6,028 nucleotides of DNA from the NCBI GenBank assembly GCA_030045215.1, contig JASIBJ010000521.1, positions 1-6,028 on the forward strand, read 5' to 3'. Both the position numbers and the translations under genes were made by a program. Positions 1 through 5,789 of the stretch are shown here, in pieces. The notes under the pieces were generated by a model, which was given only the letters and a program-made list of their open reading frames with translations, was not told where the DNA came from and did not search any database. Origin of the DNA: Streptosporangiaceae bacterium (GTDB lineage: Bacteria; Actinomycetota; Actinomycetes; Streptosporangiales; Streptosporangiaceae). Within the stretch, counting starts at the first letter, position 1. Each line of letters opens with the position of its first letter.

Positions 1-123
1 GGCCGCACCGGCACAGTCCGGGACATGGCCAACGTCATCACGTTCCTGCTCTCGCCCGCGACCAGCTGGGTCACTGGCGCCATCTGGGACGTCGACGGGG
101 GCGTCTTGGCCGGACGTAACTAA
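1..123 (+). CDS. Short-chain dehydrogenase/reductase (SDR), C-terminal end only
   Basis: This open frame enters from the left edge and ends at TAA (121-123), giving the last 40 residues of a protein. The tail contains [20 protein letters not shown] followed by VLAGRN. The pattern of hydrophobic helix, then S-x-x-x-S-W-V-T-G, then W-D-V-D-G-G, is the usual C-terminal end of classical NAD(P)-dependent SDR oxidoreductases, where it forms the last helix and strand near the substrate pocket. The Rossmann nucleotide-binding motif and the Ser-Tyr-Lys catalytic residues lie outside the window, so the substrate cannot be inferred. Only 33 bp separate the stop from the next start on the same strand, with no hairpin between them, so the two genes are probably co-transcribed. 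The family call is fairly firm; the specific function is unknown. Confidence 0.8.
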   Translation, partial: GRTGTVRDMANVITFLLSPATSWVTGAIWDVDGGVLAGRN

Positions 124-156
124 CCAACCACATCCATCTCGTGTCGAAGGGAAGTC

Positions 157-1293
157 ATGAGGCCCATCTCCAAGCTGGCCGCGGTCACCACGGCCGGAGC
201 GGCAGCGGCGGCGCTGTCCGGCCTGCCGGCCAGCGCAGCTACCGCGCATACCTCGCCAGCACAGGCACCTGCCGTCTTTGTACAGACCGACAACGCTGCC
301 GGTAACACGATCGTCGCCTACACACCGGCAGCTGACGGCGGACTCCAGCAGGTCGGCACTTACCCGACCGGCGGGAACGGCGGGGCAACCAACGGCTCTG
401 TCGTCGACCACCTCTCGTCGGAAGGCTCGCTGACCTATGACCGGCGGGCCGGGCTGCTGTACTCGGTCAACGCTGGCAGCAACACGATCACCGTGTTCCG
501 GGTCTTCGGCGACACGCTTATCCGCAGCCAGGTGATCAGCTCCGGCGGCCAGTTCCCCGTCAGCATCGCCGTTCACGGCAACCAGGTATTCGTCCTCAAC
601 GCATGGGGCGGCGCCGCGGTGGCTGGCTTTCTCCAGTTCGGCGGTTACCTGATCCCGGTGCCATCGTGGACCCGCGATCTGGGCCTCGGCACCAGTTCCT
701 CAACCGTGTTCACCGGAACGCCCGGCCAGGTCGGATTCACCCCCGACGGCTCACAGCTCGTGGTCACAACAAAGAACGCCGGCGACACCGTGGACGTCTT
801 CGCCGATGGGCCATCCGGTCCGTCCGCCGAGCCCACCGTGACCTCGCTCCCAGGCGCGGTGCCGTTCGGGTTCACCTTCGACCGGTACGGGCACCTCGCC
901 CTCGCCGAAACGGGCACGGACACGGTCGCCACTTTCGCCATCGCCCCCGACGGCACGCTTACCCAGCTGGGCAGCGCCGCCACGGGGCAGCTTGCGACCT
1001 GCTGGATCACTGCGGCCCCGCAGGGCACGCTGTACGCATCCAACGCGGGCAGCGGCACGGAGTCCACCTTGAGCACCGAGCCGGACGGTGCAGTGACGCT
1101 GCAGGGCACCACCCCGACAGATGCCGGCACCACCGACGCGGTGGTGTCCTCTGATGGCCGGTACCTGTACGTGCAGGCCGGCCGGCTGGGCAACGTCGAC
1201 GCCTACCGCATCGGGCCGGGCGGCTCACTGACCGAGACCGGCTCGGTCACCGTCCCCGGCGCCGTCGGCGGCGAGGGCATCGCCGCCTCCTAA
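157..1293 (+). CDS. Secreted beta-propeller protein, lactonase (6-phosphogluconolactonase-like) fold
   Basis: This encodes 378 residues. The ATG at 157 follows a purine-rich SD (AAGGGAAG, 147-154). The N-terminus looks like a signal peptide: basic start (MRPISK), an Ala-rich hydrophobic stretch to about residue 20, then LPASA with likely cleavage after Ala27, so export is expected. The rest is built from about seven similar units of 35-60 residues. Each has a strand such as VFVQ, LLYSV, VFVLN, LVVTT, LALAE, LYASN or LYVQ, then a turn rich in N/A/G/T and a strand such as NTIVAY, NTITVF, DTVDVF, DTVATF or NVDAY. They begin near residues 40, 100, 144, 200, 246, 291 and 336. Seven such blades match the YncE/6-phosphogluconolactonase-like propeller superfamily. 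I see no residues that prove lactonase activity, and many secreted actinobacterial members have no known substrate; a binding role is equally possible. It is probably in one operon with the SDR upstream. Confidence 0.75.
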   Translation: MRPISKLAAVTTAGAAAAALSGLPASAATAHTSPAQAPAVFVQTDNAAGNTIVAYTPAADGGLQQVGTYPTGGNGGATNGSVVDHLSSEGSLTYDRRAGLLYSVNAGSNTITVFRVFGDTLIRSQVISSGGQFPVSIAVHGNQVFVLNAWGGAAVAGFLQFGGYLIPVPSWTRDLGLGTSSSTVFTGTPGQVGFTPDGSQLVVTTKNAGDTVDVFADGPSGPSAEPTVTSLPGAVPFGFTFDRYGHLALAETGTDTVATFAIAPDGTLTQLGSAATGQLATCWITAAPQGTLYASNAGSGTESTLSTEPDGAVTLQGTTPTDAGTTDAVVSSDGRYLYVQAGRLGNVDAYRIGPGGSLTETGSVTVPGAVGGEGIAAS

Positions 1294-1306
1294 CCGCATC
1301 ATCGCC

Positions 1307-1374
1307 TGGCACCGGGCAGCGCCAGACTCCCGGCCACTCATCACCGGCAGGCCGTCGGCGCTGCCCGGCTGCCA
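1307..1374 (+). terminator. Long GC-rich stem-loop after the propeller gene, likely terminator
   Basis: The arm CCGGGCAGCGCC (1312-1323) is repeated as its exact reverse complement at 1357-1368. The stem extends outward with TGGCA (1307-1311) pairing to TGCCA (1370-1374) across one unpaired C at 1369. The 33-nt loop can form a further small stem (CGGCC 1331-1335 with GGCCG 1350-1354). It starts 14 bp after the stop codon. There is no T-run, which is common for intrinsic terminators in high-GC actinomycetes. A shorter hairpin (GGCATC-GCG-GATGCC, 1381-1395) follows immediately and may add to termination or lie in the next leader. Confidence 0.6.
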
Positions 1375-1478
1375 CATCCCGGCATCGCGGATGCCCGTCA
1401 CAGCCCGTCTTGGCGGCTCGAAATCAACCTTGTTGCTCCAGCCACGCTCGCCGCCAGCACCCTGGATGAGGTGAAGGC

Positions 1479-2540
1479 ATGTCCCACCATTTCGACAGCC
1501 CGACAGCGATCGAGGACGGTCGGCTGAACCTCGGCGACCTCTACGTGTTCCCGCAGGCGCGGGGCATGTCGACGCTCGTCGTGACCGTCAACCCGGATGC
1601 CGGGCGCTCCAACCCCACGACGTTCCGGCCGGATGCCCTGTACGAGTTTGTCATCGCCAGCGATGGCGGCACGCGTGAGGACCGAGCTTTGCGGATGAGA
1701 TTCGGCGAGCCGGACGCTGACGGAATCCAGGAAATGCAGGTCCGGTACGCTGTCGGCGCGCCGAGCCGGGCAGGCACCGAGGGCACCGCACTCGGGGTCG
1801 GCCGTACCGGGGAAGTCTTCGCGCTGAGCAATGGCGGGTCAGCGTGGTTCGGCCTCGCGCAGGATCCGTTCTGGGGCGATGCCGTCGCGCTGTTCGCGTT
1901 CAATCGCGGTCTGGCCGACAACCGGTACCGACCCGAGTTGTTCTCCGGGACCCCTGGCAACCTGCTGGCTGGCCGGAACGTGACCGCCATCGCGCTTTCG
2001 ATGCCGGACGTCGCGTTCGGCGGCGTCAACATCACGATCTGGGCGCGGATCAGCCTGTACGGGCACGGCCCCCAGCGACAGGTCAGCCGGGCCGCCCATC
2101 CGCTGCTGCGGTCGTTTTTCTTCCCCCAGCCCGGCGCAGATACCGAGGCGCTCAATGCCGGCTCGCCGTCCGGCGACGTCGCCGCATACAGCGACCGCGT
2201 GCGGCGGACCGCCGAGCATGTGGCAGAGCTAAGTCGAGCCGCCAACCCCGACGAGCATGGTGCGAAGCTTGTCGCCGCGTTCCTGCCCGACCAGCTCCGG
2301 TACCGGCCCGGACAGCCGGCGCGCTTTGCGCCCGGCACGGGAAACGGCCGCGACCTGCACGATGACGCGTTCGGGATCACGCTGTCGCTGATGGTCGGCC
2401 GCCCGCTTGGCCTGACCACCTCGCCCCACCCTGTCGTGCCCGAATTCCCGCACCTGGCGCCTGCGGGGCACGACGACATCCCGGCACTTGCGGACATGCT
2501 GGGGCTGCGCGAGCACGCCGCGGAACCGCCGCCCGGCTGA
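1479..2540 (+). CDS. DUF4331 family protein, apparently not secreted
   Basis: This encodes 353 residues. The ATG at 1479 follows the SD-like GAGGTG (1468-1473) at 5 bp. The protein opens with MSHHFDSPTAIEDGRLNLGD followed by LYVF, matching the S-H-x-x-x-P ... N-x-x-D-x-Y-x-F start of DUF4331 proteins. Later family-like segments are TLVVTVNPD (about 32-40), PDALYEFVIASDGG (about 51-64), FGLAQDPFWGDA (about 123-134), NVTAIALSMP (about 165-174), ITIWARISLYG, and near the C-terminus FLPDQLRY and GRDLHDDAFGITLSLMVG. The biochemical role of the family is not established to my knowledge. Many members carry a signal peptide; this one starts directly at the conserved motif, so a cytoplasmic location is inferred. 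It may be transcribed apart from the propeller gene, because a strong hairpin and 185 bp lie between them. It converges on the kinase gene, with 48 bp between stops. The family call is good; the function is unknown. Confidence 0.75.
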   Translation: MSHHFDSPTAIEDGRLNLGDLYVFPQARGMSTLVVTVNPDAGRSNPTTFRPDALYEFVIASDGGTREDRALRMRFGEPDADGIQEMQVRYAVGAPSRAGTEGTALGVGRTGEVFALSNGGSAWFGLAQDPFWGDAVALFAFNRGLADNRYRPELFSGTPGNLLAGRNVTAIALSMPDVAFGGVNITIWARISLYGHGPQRQVSRAAHPLLRSFFFPQPGADTEALNAGSPSGDVAAYSDRVRRTAEHVAELSRAANPDEHGAKLVAAFLPDQLRYRPGQPARFAPGTGNGRDLHDDAFGITLSLMVGRPLGLTTSPHPVVPEFPHLAPAGHDDIPALADMLGLREHAAEPPPG

Positions 2541-2588
2541 GTTTCAAACTGCCGGTCGTGGCCCTGAACCTTGAGTCGGCCAGGCCAG

Positions 2589-3527
2589 TCACGAAGCTGG
2601 CTTGGTTGGCTCGCTGGCTGCCGGCCCGGGCCCCTCAGCGTCCAGTTCTGCCCGCGCGCGGACCAGTTCCTGCCGGGCGGCCTCGCTGGGTGCCGGGTAC
2701 CGCGGGTCAAGTTCGATGAGCGCATCCGCGACAACTGCTGCGGCGCAGATCCGGGTGAACCACTTGTGGTCGGCCGGCAGAACGTACCAGGGCGCCCAGG
2801 CGGTGCTGGTATGCGTCAGCATCTCGGAGTAGGCGCGCTGGTACTCATCCCAGTACTGGCGCTCGGCGATGTCGGCGGCAGAAAACTTCCAGTTCTTGTC
2901 GGGTCGATCGATCCGCTGCAGGAACCGGGCCCGCTGTTCCTGCCTGGAGAGGTTGAGAAACAGCTTGATCAGCCGGATTCCGTTGTCGGTCAGGTAGCGC
3001 TCCCAGTCGTTGATCTCCCGGTACCGGCGCTGCCAGACGTCGCGCCGCTTGGCAGCAGCCGGGATCTTCTCCCGGTCCAGGTACTCCGGGTGGACGCGGA
3101 CCACCAGGACCTCTTCGTAGTGCGACCGGTTGAAGATGCCGATCTCGCCGCGGGCGGGCAGTTGCCGAGCGTGCCGCCAGAGGAAGTCGTGATCGAGTTC
3201 GGCGGCTGAGGGCGCCTTGAAGCTGGACACGTGCACGCCCTGCGGGTTGACCCCGCTCATCACGTGCCGGACCGTACTGTCCTTGCCGGCGGCGTCCATG
3301 CCCTGCAGCACGACCAGGACCGCGTAGGTGTCCTGGGCGGCCAGCCGGTCCTGGTAGTGGGCGAGCAGGTCCACGCCCTGCCGCAGCAACGCGATGCCGT
3401 CCTTTTTCTTCTGCACCCCGAACCGGTCGGCTGGGTTGTAGCCGTGTGGCAGGCTGACGGTCGTGCCAGGCGGTATTCGCAGGGGTTGCACGAACTCGGC
3501 GACCCAGCGGGCGTCCGGATGACTCAT
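2589..3527 (-). CDS. ppk2: PPK2-family polyphosphate kinase (polyphosphate:nucleotide phosphotransferase)
   Basis: This is 312 residues from the ATG at 3527. PPK2 enzymes transfer phosphate between inorganic polyphosphate and nucleotides in the cytoplasm. Visible motifs are the Walker A loop GMDAAGKDST (76-85; Lys82 binds phosphate), SGVNPQGVHVSSFKAPS (91-107), LDHDFLWR (111-118), the Walker B-region segment GEIGIFNRSHYEEVLVVRVH (127-146), an Arg-rich lid (RQEQRARFLQRIDRPDKNWK, 195-214), and APWYVLPADHKWF (245-257). The NRSHYE form points to the subgroup named polyphosphate:nucleotide phosphotransferase, near class III, rather than class I with DRSWYN; the preferred nucleotide cannot be read from sequence. 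The frame stays open to a GTG at 3683, adding 52 Arg-rich residues. I prefer 3527 because family homology starts just after it and because only 35 of the 52 extra codons end in G/C. ATG 3527 has no clear SD but overlaps the stop of a short upstream ORF, suggesting translational coupling. Confidence 0.9.
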   Translation of the reverse strand: MSHPDARWVAEFVQPLRIPPGTTVSLPHGYNPADRFGVQKKKDGIALLRQGVDLLAHYQDRLAAQDTYAVLVVLQGMDAAGKDSTVRHVMSGVNPQGVHVSSFKAPSAAELDHDFLWRHARQLPARGEIGIFNRSHYEEVLVVRVHPEYLDREKIPAAAKRRDVWQRRYREINDWERYLTDNGIRLIKLFLNLSRQEQRARFLQRIDRPDKNWKFSAADIAERQYWDEYQRAYSEMLTHTSTAWAPWYVLPADHKWFTRICAAAVVADALIELDPRYPAPSEAARQELVRARAELDAEGPGPAASEPTKPAS

Positions 3528-3622
3528 CAGTGCTGCCGCGAGCCGGTGGCGATCAGCGGCGCGGACGGTAGCTCGGGCCGGTTCCTGGCCTGGCCATGGT
3601 TCGCTGCCGTCGTCGTACTCAT
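3527..3622 (-). CDS. Possible 31-residue leader ORF coupled to the polyphosphate kinase gene
   Basis: An ATG at 3622 is preceded by GAGGTG (3630-3625 on the minus strand). It opens 31 codons beginning MSTTTAANHG and ending GSRQH. Its TGA shares its last A with the kinase ATG (TGATG), a classic arrangement for translational coupling. In this frame 27 of 31 codons end in G/C, against 21 of 32 in the kinase frame over the same DNA, so the composition fits this frame better. The peptide has no recognisable domain, signal or membrane segment. It could be a leader that loads ribosomes for a kinase start lacking its own SD, or a chance ORF. If translation of the kinase really starts at GTG 3683, this ORF would not be used. 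Confidence 0.3.
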   Translation of the reverse strand: MSTTTAANHGQARNRPELPSAPLIATGSRQH

Positions 3623-3713
3623 CGCACCTCGCTCTCTGCCAGCGCCTGTCCGCCCGTGCAACGGGTTCCCCGTGACGTGACACAGACGGCGGCGCCTCTT
3701 CCCTGGTGATGCG

Positions 3714-3719
3714 ATTATG
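3714..3719 (-). promoter_or_regulatory. Candidate -10 element for the kinase transcript
   Basis: On the minus strand the hexamer CATAAT matches the TATAAT consensus at five of six positions and sits in an AT-richer patch. Seventeen bp upstream is GTTCCG (3737-3742), a poor -35. Initiation about 7 bp downstream would give roughly a 180-nt leader to ATG 3527, containing the short ORF, or about 24 nt to GTG 3683. It is weak because only one element is good. Confidence 0.25.
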
Positions 3720-3781
3720 TCCGCTCGCTTCTTTCCCGGAACAGCCGCGGGCCAGATGGTGAAGGGGCCGCGAACTGGGCT

Positions 3782-3811
3782 GCCAGTGCAGGTAGCCATC
3801 CTGTCGCTGGC
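3782..3811 (-). terminator. Possible stem-loop just after the 133-residue protein gene
   Basis: The outer arms GCCAG (3782-3786) and CTGGC (3807-3811) pair. Inside them CAGG (3789-3792) pairs with CCTG (3800-3803) around a 7-nt loop, with small unpaired stretches between the two stems. It begins 6 bp after the stop of the minus-strand gene and has no T-run. It could end that transcript before the kinase, making the two minus-strand genes separate units. The stem is modest and GC-rich DNA gives such structures by chance. Confidence 0.3.
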
Positions 3812-3817
3812 GCCCGG

Positions 3818-4219
3818 TCAGCCGGCAGTGCTCGCGCCTCTGCGCAGGTGGAAGCCTCCTCCGTGCGTGTGCACGTGCTCGCGGCCAATGGCCTGCGCCT
3901 CGGCCTGCGTCGCATACCCGATCGTCCTGCCGACATCCTCGGGCTTACCGCCCGACGGTCTCCACATGACGTGCCAGGGACCGCCCTGAGCCGCTGCCAG
4001 GCGTTTTCCGATCTCCTCGCCCACGGCGTATCGCAGCTCTGCCGCGTCGTGATCACCAGAGGGCAGGCCGATGCGCCGGTAGTAGTCATCGATGTCAACG
4101 TAGTTGTCCAGCTCGTCAACGGACAGCACGTCAGGAGGCACCTGGCCGCAGCCCTGATCCTCCCTGATCATGGAAATCACGGCGTCGGTAAACCGTCGTA
4201 CCTCGGTAATGTCGGTCAT
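3818..4219 (-). CDS. Conserved-looking hypothetical protein, 133 residues
   Basis: I do not recognise a named family. The ATG at 4219 is chosen over upstream in-frame starts because GGGAGGT (4230-4224), a near-perfect SD, lies 4 bp before it and the sequence beyond is not protein-like. The N-terminal part (1-50) reads as a short helix (EVRRFTDAVISMIREDQG) followed by a very acidic segment, VPPDVLSVDELDNYVDIDDY. Residues 56-79 look helical (HDAAELRYAVGEEIGKRLAA). The C-terminal part (82-126) has alternating strand and helix: WHVMWRPSGGKPEDVGRTIG, then YATQAEAQAIGREH, then HTHGGGFHL. That last block vaguely recalls small DUF2188-type alpha-beta domains, but I would not assign it. There is no signal peptide or membrane span, so it is likely cytosolic. 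It is divergent from citrate synthase, sharing a 283-bp control region rich in repeats, and may be regulated with it. Confidence 0.75.
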   Translation of the reverse strand: MTDITEVRRFTDAVISMIREDQGCGQVPPDVLSVDELDNYVDIDDYYRRIGLPSGDHDAAELRYAVGEEIGKRLAAAQGGPWHVMWRPSGGKPEDVGRTIGYATQAEAQAIGREHVHTHGGGFHLRRGASTAG

Positions 4220-4223
4220 GGCT

Positions 4224-4230
4224 ACCTCCC
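4224..4230 (-). promoter_or_regulatory. Strong SD site fixing the start of the 133-residue protein
   Basis: Read on the minus strand this is GGGAGGT, followed by AGCC and then ATG at 4219. It is one of the best SD sequences in the window and rules out the 34-residue upstream extension that the open frame would allow. Confidence 0.7.
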
Positions 4231-4313
4231 AGCAGGCAGCCTTAGTCTCACCTGGCAGGGGCGCCCGCCAGCAGGGACCAAGGCCAGTTATCCAGCGGGT
4301 CTGAGGTCCTGCC

Positions 4314-4364
4314 GTGCGCAATCAGTGAACGTGCGCGATCAGTGAACGTGCGGAATCGGTGAAC
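4314..4364. repeat. Three head-to-tail 17-bp repeats in the divergent control region
   Basis: The units are GTGCGCAATCAGTGAAC (4314-4330), GTGCGCGATCAGTGAAC (4331-4347) and GTGCGGAATCGGTGAAC (4348-4364), with no spacer. Units 1 and 2 differ at one position, 1 and 3 at two, and 2 and 3 at three. The GTGAAC end is invariant. They lie about 95 bp from the small-protein start and about 140 bp from the citrate synthase start. Clustered direct repeats in a promoter region usually mean cooperative binding of a regulator; a replication-type iteron array is less likely in this metabolic setting. The binding protein is unknown. Confidence 0.75.
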
Positions 4365-4366
4365 CA

Positions 4367-4391
4367 GTGACGTAGGTCCCGGTGACGTAGG
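4367..4391. repeat. Pair of 10-bp direct repeats next to the 17-bp array
   Basis: GTGACGTAGG occurs at 4367-4376 and again at 4382-4391, a 15-bp period. It begins two bp after the third 17-bp unit and shares its GTGA core. It may be a diverged continuation of the same operator array or a site for a second factor. Confidence 0.55.
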
Positions 4392-4441
4392 GCTTGCGAC
4401 CGCATCACCCCTCACCAACGACGCCTTAACGTGAGGCCAAC

Positions 4442-4455
4442 GGGCCCGCGGGCCC
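4442..4455. promoter_or_regulatory. Perfect 14-bp GC palindrome upstream of citrate synthase
   Basis: GGGCCCGCGGGCCC is its own reverse complement and lies 47 bp before the citrate synthase ATG. Such perfect dyads are typical of dimer-bound operators, but an all-G/C one can also arise by chance in this genome or act as an RNA structure in the leader. It overlaps the region that would be coding if the upstream GTG at 4431 were used. Confidence 0.35.
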
Positions 4456-4502
4456 TGCGGCGAGGGCTGCTCGAAGCCGGGGCTGTCAGGAGCTTGAAAG
4501 CC

Positions 4503-5789
4503 ATGGCAACGAACCGAGTGCTGCAGATGACTGACTCTCAGACCGGCCGCACGTATGAAATCCCGGTTGTCGATGGCGCGATCCGCGCAATCGACCTGCG
4601 CCAGATCAAAGTGTCCGATGACGACTTCGGGCTCTTGTCGTACGACCCGGCGTTCCTGAACACCGCGAGTTGCCGCAGCGCCATCACCTATATCGACGGT
4701 GACCGGGGAATCCTGCGCTACCGCGGGTACCCGATCGAGGAACTGGCCGGGCAGGTGTCCTTCCTGGACGTCGCCTACCTGCTGCTACACGGCGAGGTTC
4801 CTGGCAAGGAAGAGTCTGCCGCCTGGGTCGACGAGATCACCCACCACACGTTCGTGCACGAGAACGTCAAGAAGTTCATCGACGGTTTCCACCACGATGC
4901 CCACCCGATGGGCATCCTGGTCAGCACGATCGCGGCGCTGTCCACGTTCTATCCAGAGGCAAAGGCCGTGTCCGACCAGACCCGGCAGTACGAGCAGATC
5001 GTCCGTCTCATCGCGAAGATGCCCACGCTGGCCGCGTTCGCATACCGGCACGCGATGGGCCTGCCCTACGTGTATCCGGACAACAGGCTCTCGTACGCGG
5101 GCAGCTTCCTCACGATGATGCGGCAGATGAGCGAGCCCAGGTATAGCCCCGACCCCGTGCTCGAGCACGCGCTCGATGTGCTCTTCGTCCTGCACGCCGA
5201 CCACGAGCAGAACTGTTCCACCAGCACCATGCGGGTTGTCGGCAGCTCTCAGGTCGACCCGTACTCGGCCGCGGCGGCAGCTGCAGCGGCACTGTTCGGC
5301 CCGCTGCATGGCGGCGCGAACGAGCAGGTCCTACGGATGCTGCGCGAGATCGGCTCGGTCGACAACGTTCCCGCCTACATCGAGCGGGTAAAGCACGGCG
5401 ACCTGCGCCTGATGGGATTCGGGCACCGCGTATACAAGAACTTCGACCCGCGGGCGACGATCATTAAGAAGGTCGCGGACCAGGTGTTCGAGGTGACCGG
5501 GCGCAACCCGCTACTGGACATAGCGCTGGAGCTCGAAAGGATCGCCCTGGCTGATGACTACTTCATCAGCCATAAGCTTTACCCGAACGTGGACTTCTAC
5601 TCGGGCATCATCTATCAGGCCATGGGCTTCCCGGTCGACATGTTCCCGGTGCTGTTCGCAATCGGCCGCATGCCGGGCTGGCTGGCGCAATGGCAGGAAG
5701 GCACGACTGATGCCGAGCAGAAGATCTCGCGGCCCAGGCAGATCTACACTGGTCCGGCGCTACGGCACCTCGACGCGCCCGACAGCTGA
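4503..5789 (+). CDS. gltA: Citrate synthase, type II (E. coli-like)
   Basis: This encodes 428 residues, the normal length for bacterial type II citrate synthase, which condenses acetyl-CoA and oxaloacetate to citrate at the entry of the TCA cycle in the cytoplasm. All three catalytic residues are present: His269 in FGPLHGGANE, His308 in the signature MGFGHRVYKNFDPRA, and Asp364 in PNVDFYSGI, with spacing close to E. coli His264/His305/Asp362. Other family blocks are GILRYRGYPIEELA (69-82), HADHEQNCSTSTMRVVGSS (231-249) and RPRQIYTG (410-417). The N-terminal extension with GRTYEIPVVDGAIRAIDLRQ (15-34) is the small strand domain of type II enzymes. The start is ATG 4503 with AGGAG (4488-4492) at 10 bp; the frame also opens at GTG 4431, but those 24 residues are not family-like. 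The gene appears intact. Its upstream region carries direct repeats and a palindrome, suggesting specific regulation. Confidence 0.95.
   Translation: MATNRVLQMTDSQTGRTYEIPVVDGAIRAIDLRQIKVSDDDFGLLSYDPAFLNTASCRSAITYIDGDRGILRYRGYPIEELAGQVSFLDVAYLLLHGEVPGKEESAAWVDEITHHTFVHENVKKFIDGFHHDAHPMGILVSTIAALSTFYPEAKAVSDQTRQYEQIVRLIAKMPTLAAFAYRHAMGLPYVYPDNRLSYAGSFLTMMRQMSEPRYSPDPVLEHALDVLFVLHADHEQNCSTSTMRVVGSSQVDPYSAAAAAAAALFGPLHGGANEQVLRMLREIGSVDNVPAYIERVKHGDLRLMGFGHRVYKNFDPRATIIKKVADQVFEVTGRNPLLDIALELERIALADDYFISHKLYPNVDFYSGIIYQAMGFPVDMFPVLFAIGRMPGWLAQWQEGTTDAEQKISRPRQIYTGPALRHLDAPDS

Noticed and set aside
1396..1467. Sigma-70-type promoter for the DUF4331 gene
   Set aside because: CTTGTTGCT and nearby AT-richer bases were considered, but no -35/-10 pair with acceptable spacing was found.
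2541..2588. Bidirectional terminator between the convergent DUF4331 and kinase genes
   Set aside because: The best pairing (TGGCCCTG 2559-2566 with CAGGCCA 2581-2587, one bulge) is short, has a 14-nt loop and runs into the kinase edge; too weak to call.
1541..2734. A 397-codon open frame on the minus strand opposite the DUF4331 gene
   Set aside because: It is the antisense shadow of a high-GC gene. The product is rich in Arg, Ser and Pro with no family features, and it overlaps the end of the kinase gene.
2571..3209. A 212-codon plus-strand open frame opposite the polyphosphate kinase
   Set aside because: The minus strand encodes clear PPK2 motifs throughout this stretch; the plus frame has a low-complexity, non-domain product.
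3528..3683. N-terminal extension of the polyphosphate kinase to GTG 3683
   Set aside because: The 52 residues are Arg-rich with no family match, only 35 of 52 codons end in G/C, and the nearest SD-like sequence is 11 bp or more away. It is kept as an alternative start.
4220..4321. 34-residue extension of the 133-residue protein
   Set aside because: A near-perfect SD lies directly before ATG 4219, and the upstream translation looks non-coding.
3848..4345. A 165-codon plus-strand open frame opposite the 133-residue protein
   Set aside because: It lacks an SD and domain features and runs into the repeat array, while the opposite strand has a strong SD and a protein-like sequence.
4314..4364. 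CRISPR array
   Set aside because: The units are only 17 bp, directly adjoining with no unique spacers, and there are no cas genes.
4431..4502. N-terminal extension of citrate synthase to GTG 4431
   Set aside because: The added residues are not family-like, the palindrome lies inside, and AGGAG before ATG 4503 explains initiation.
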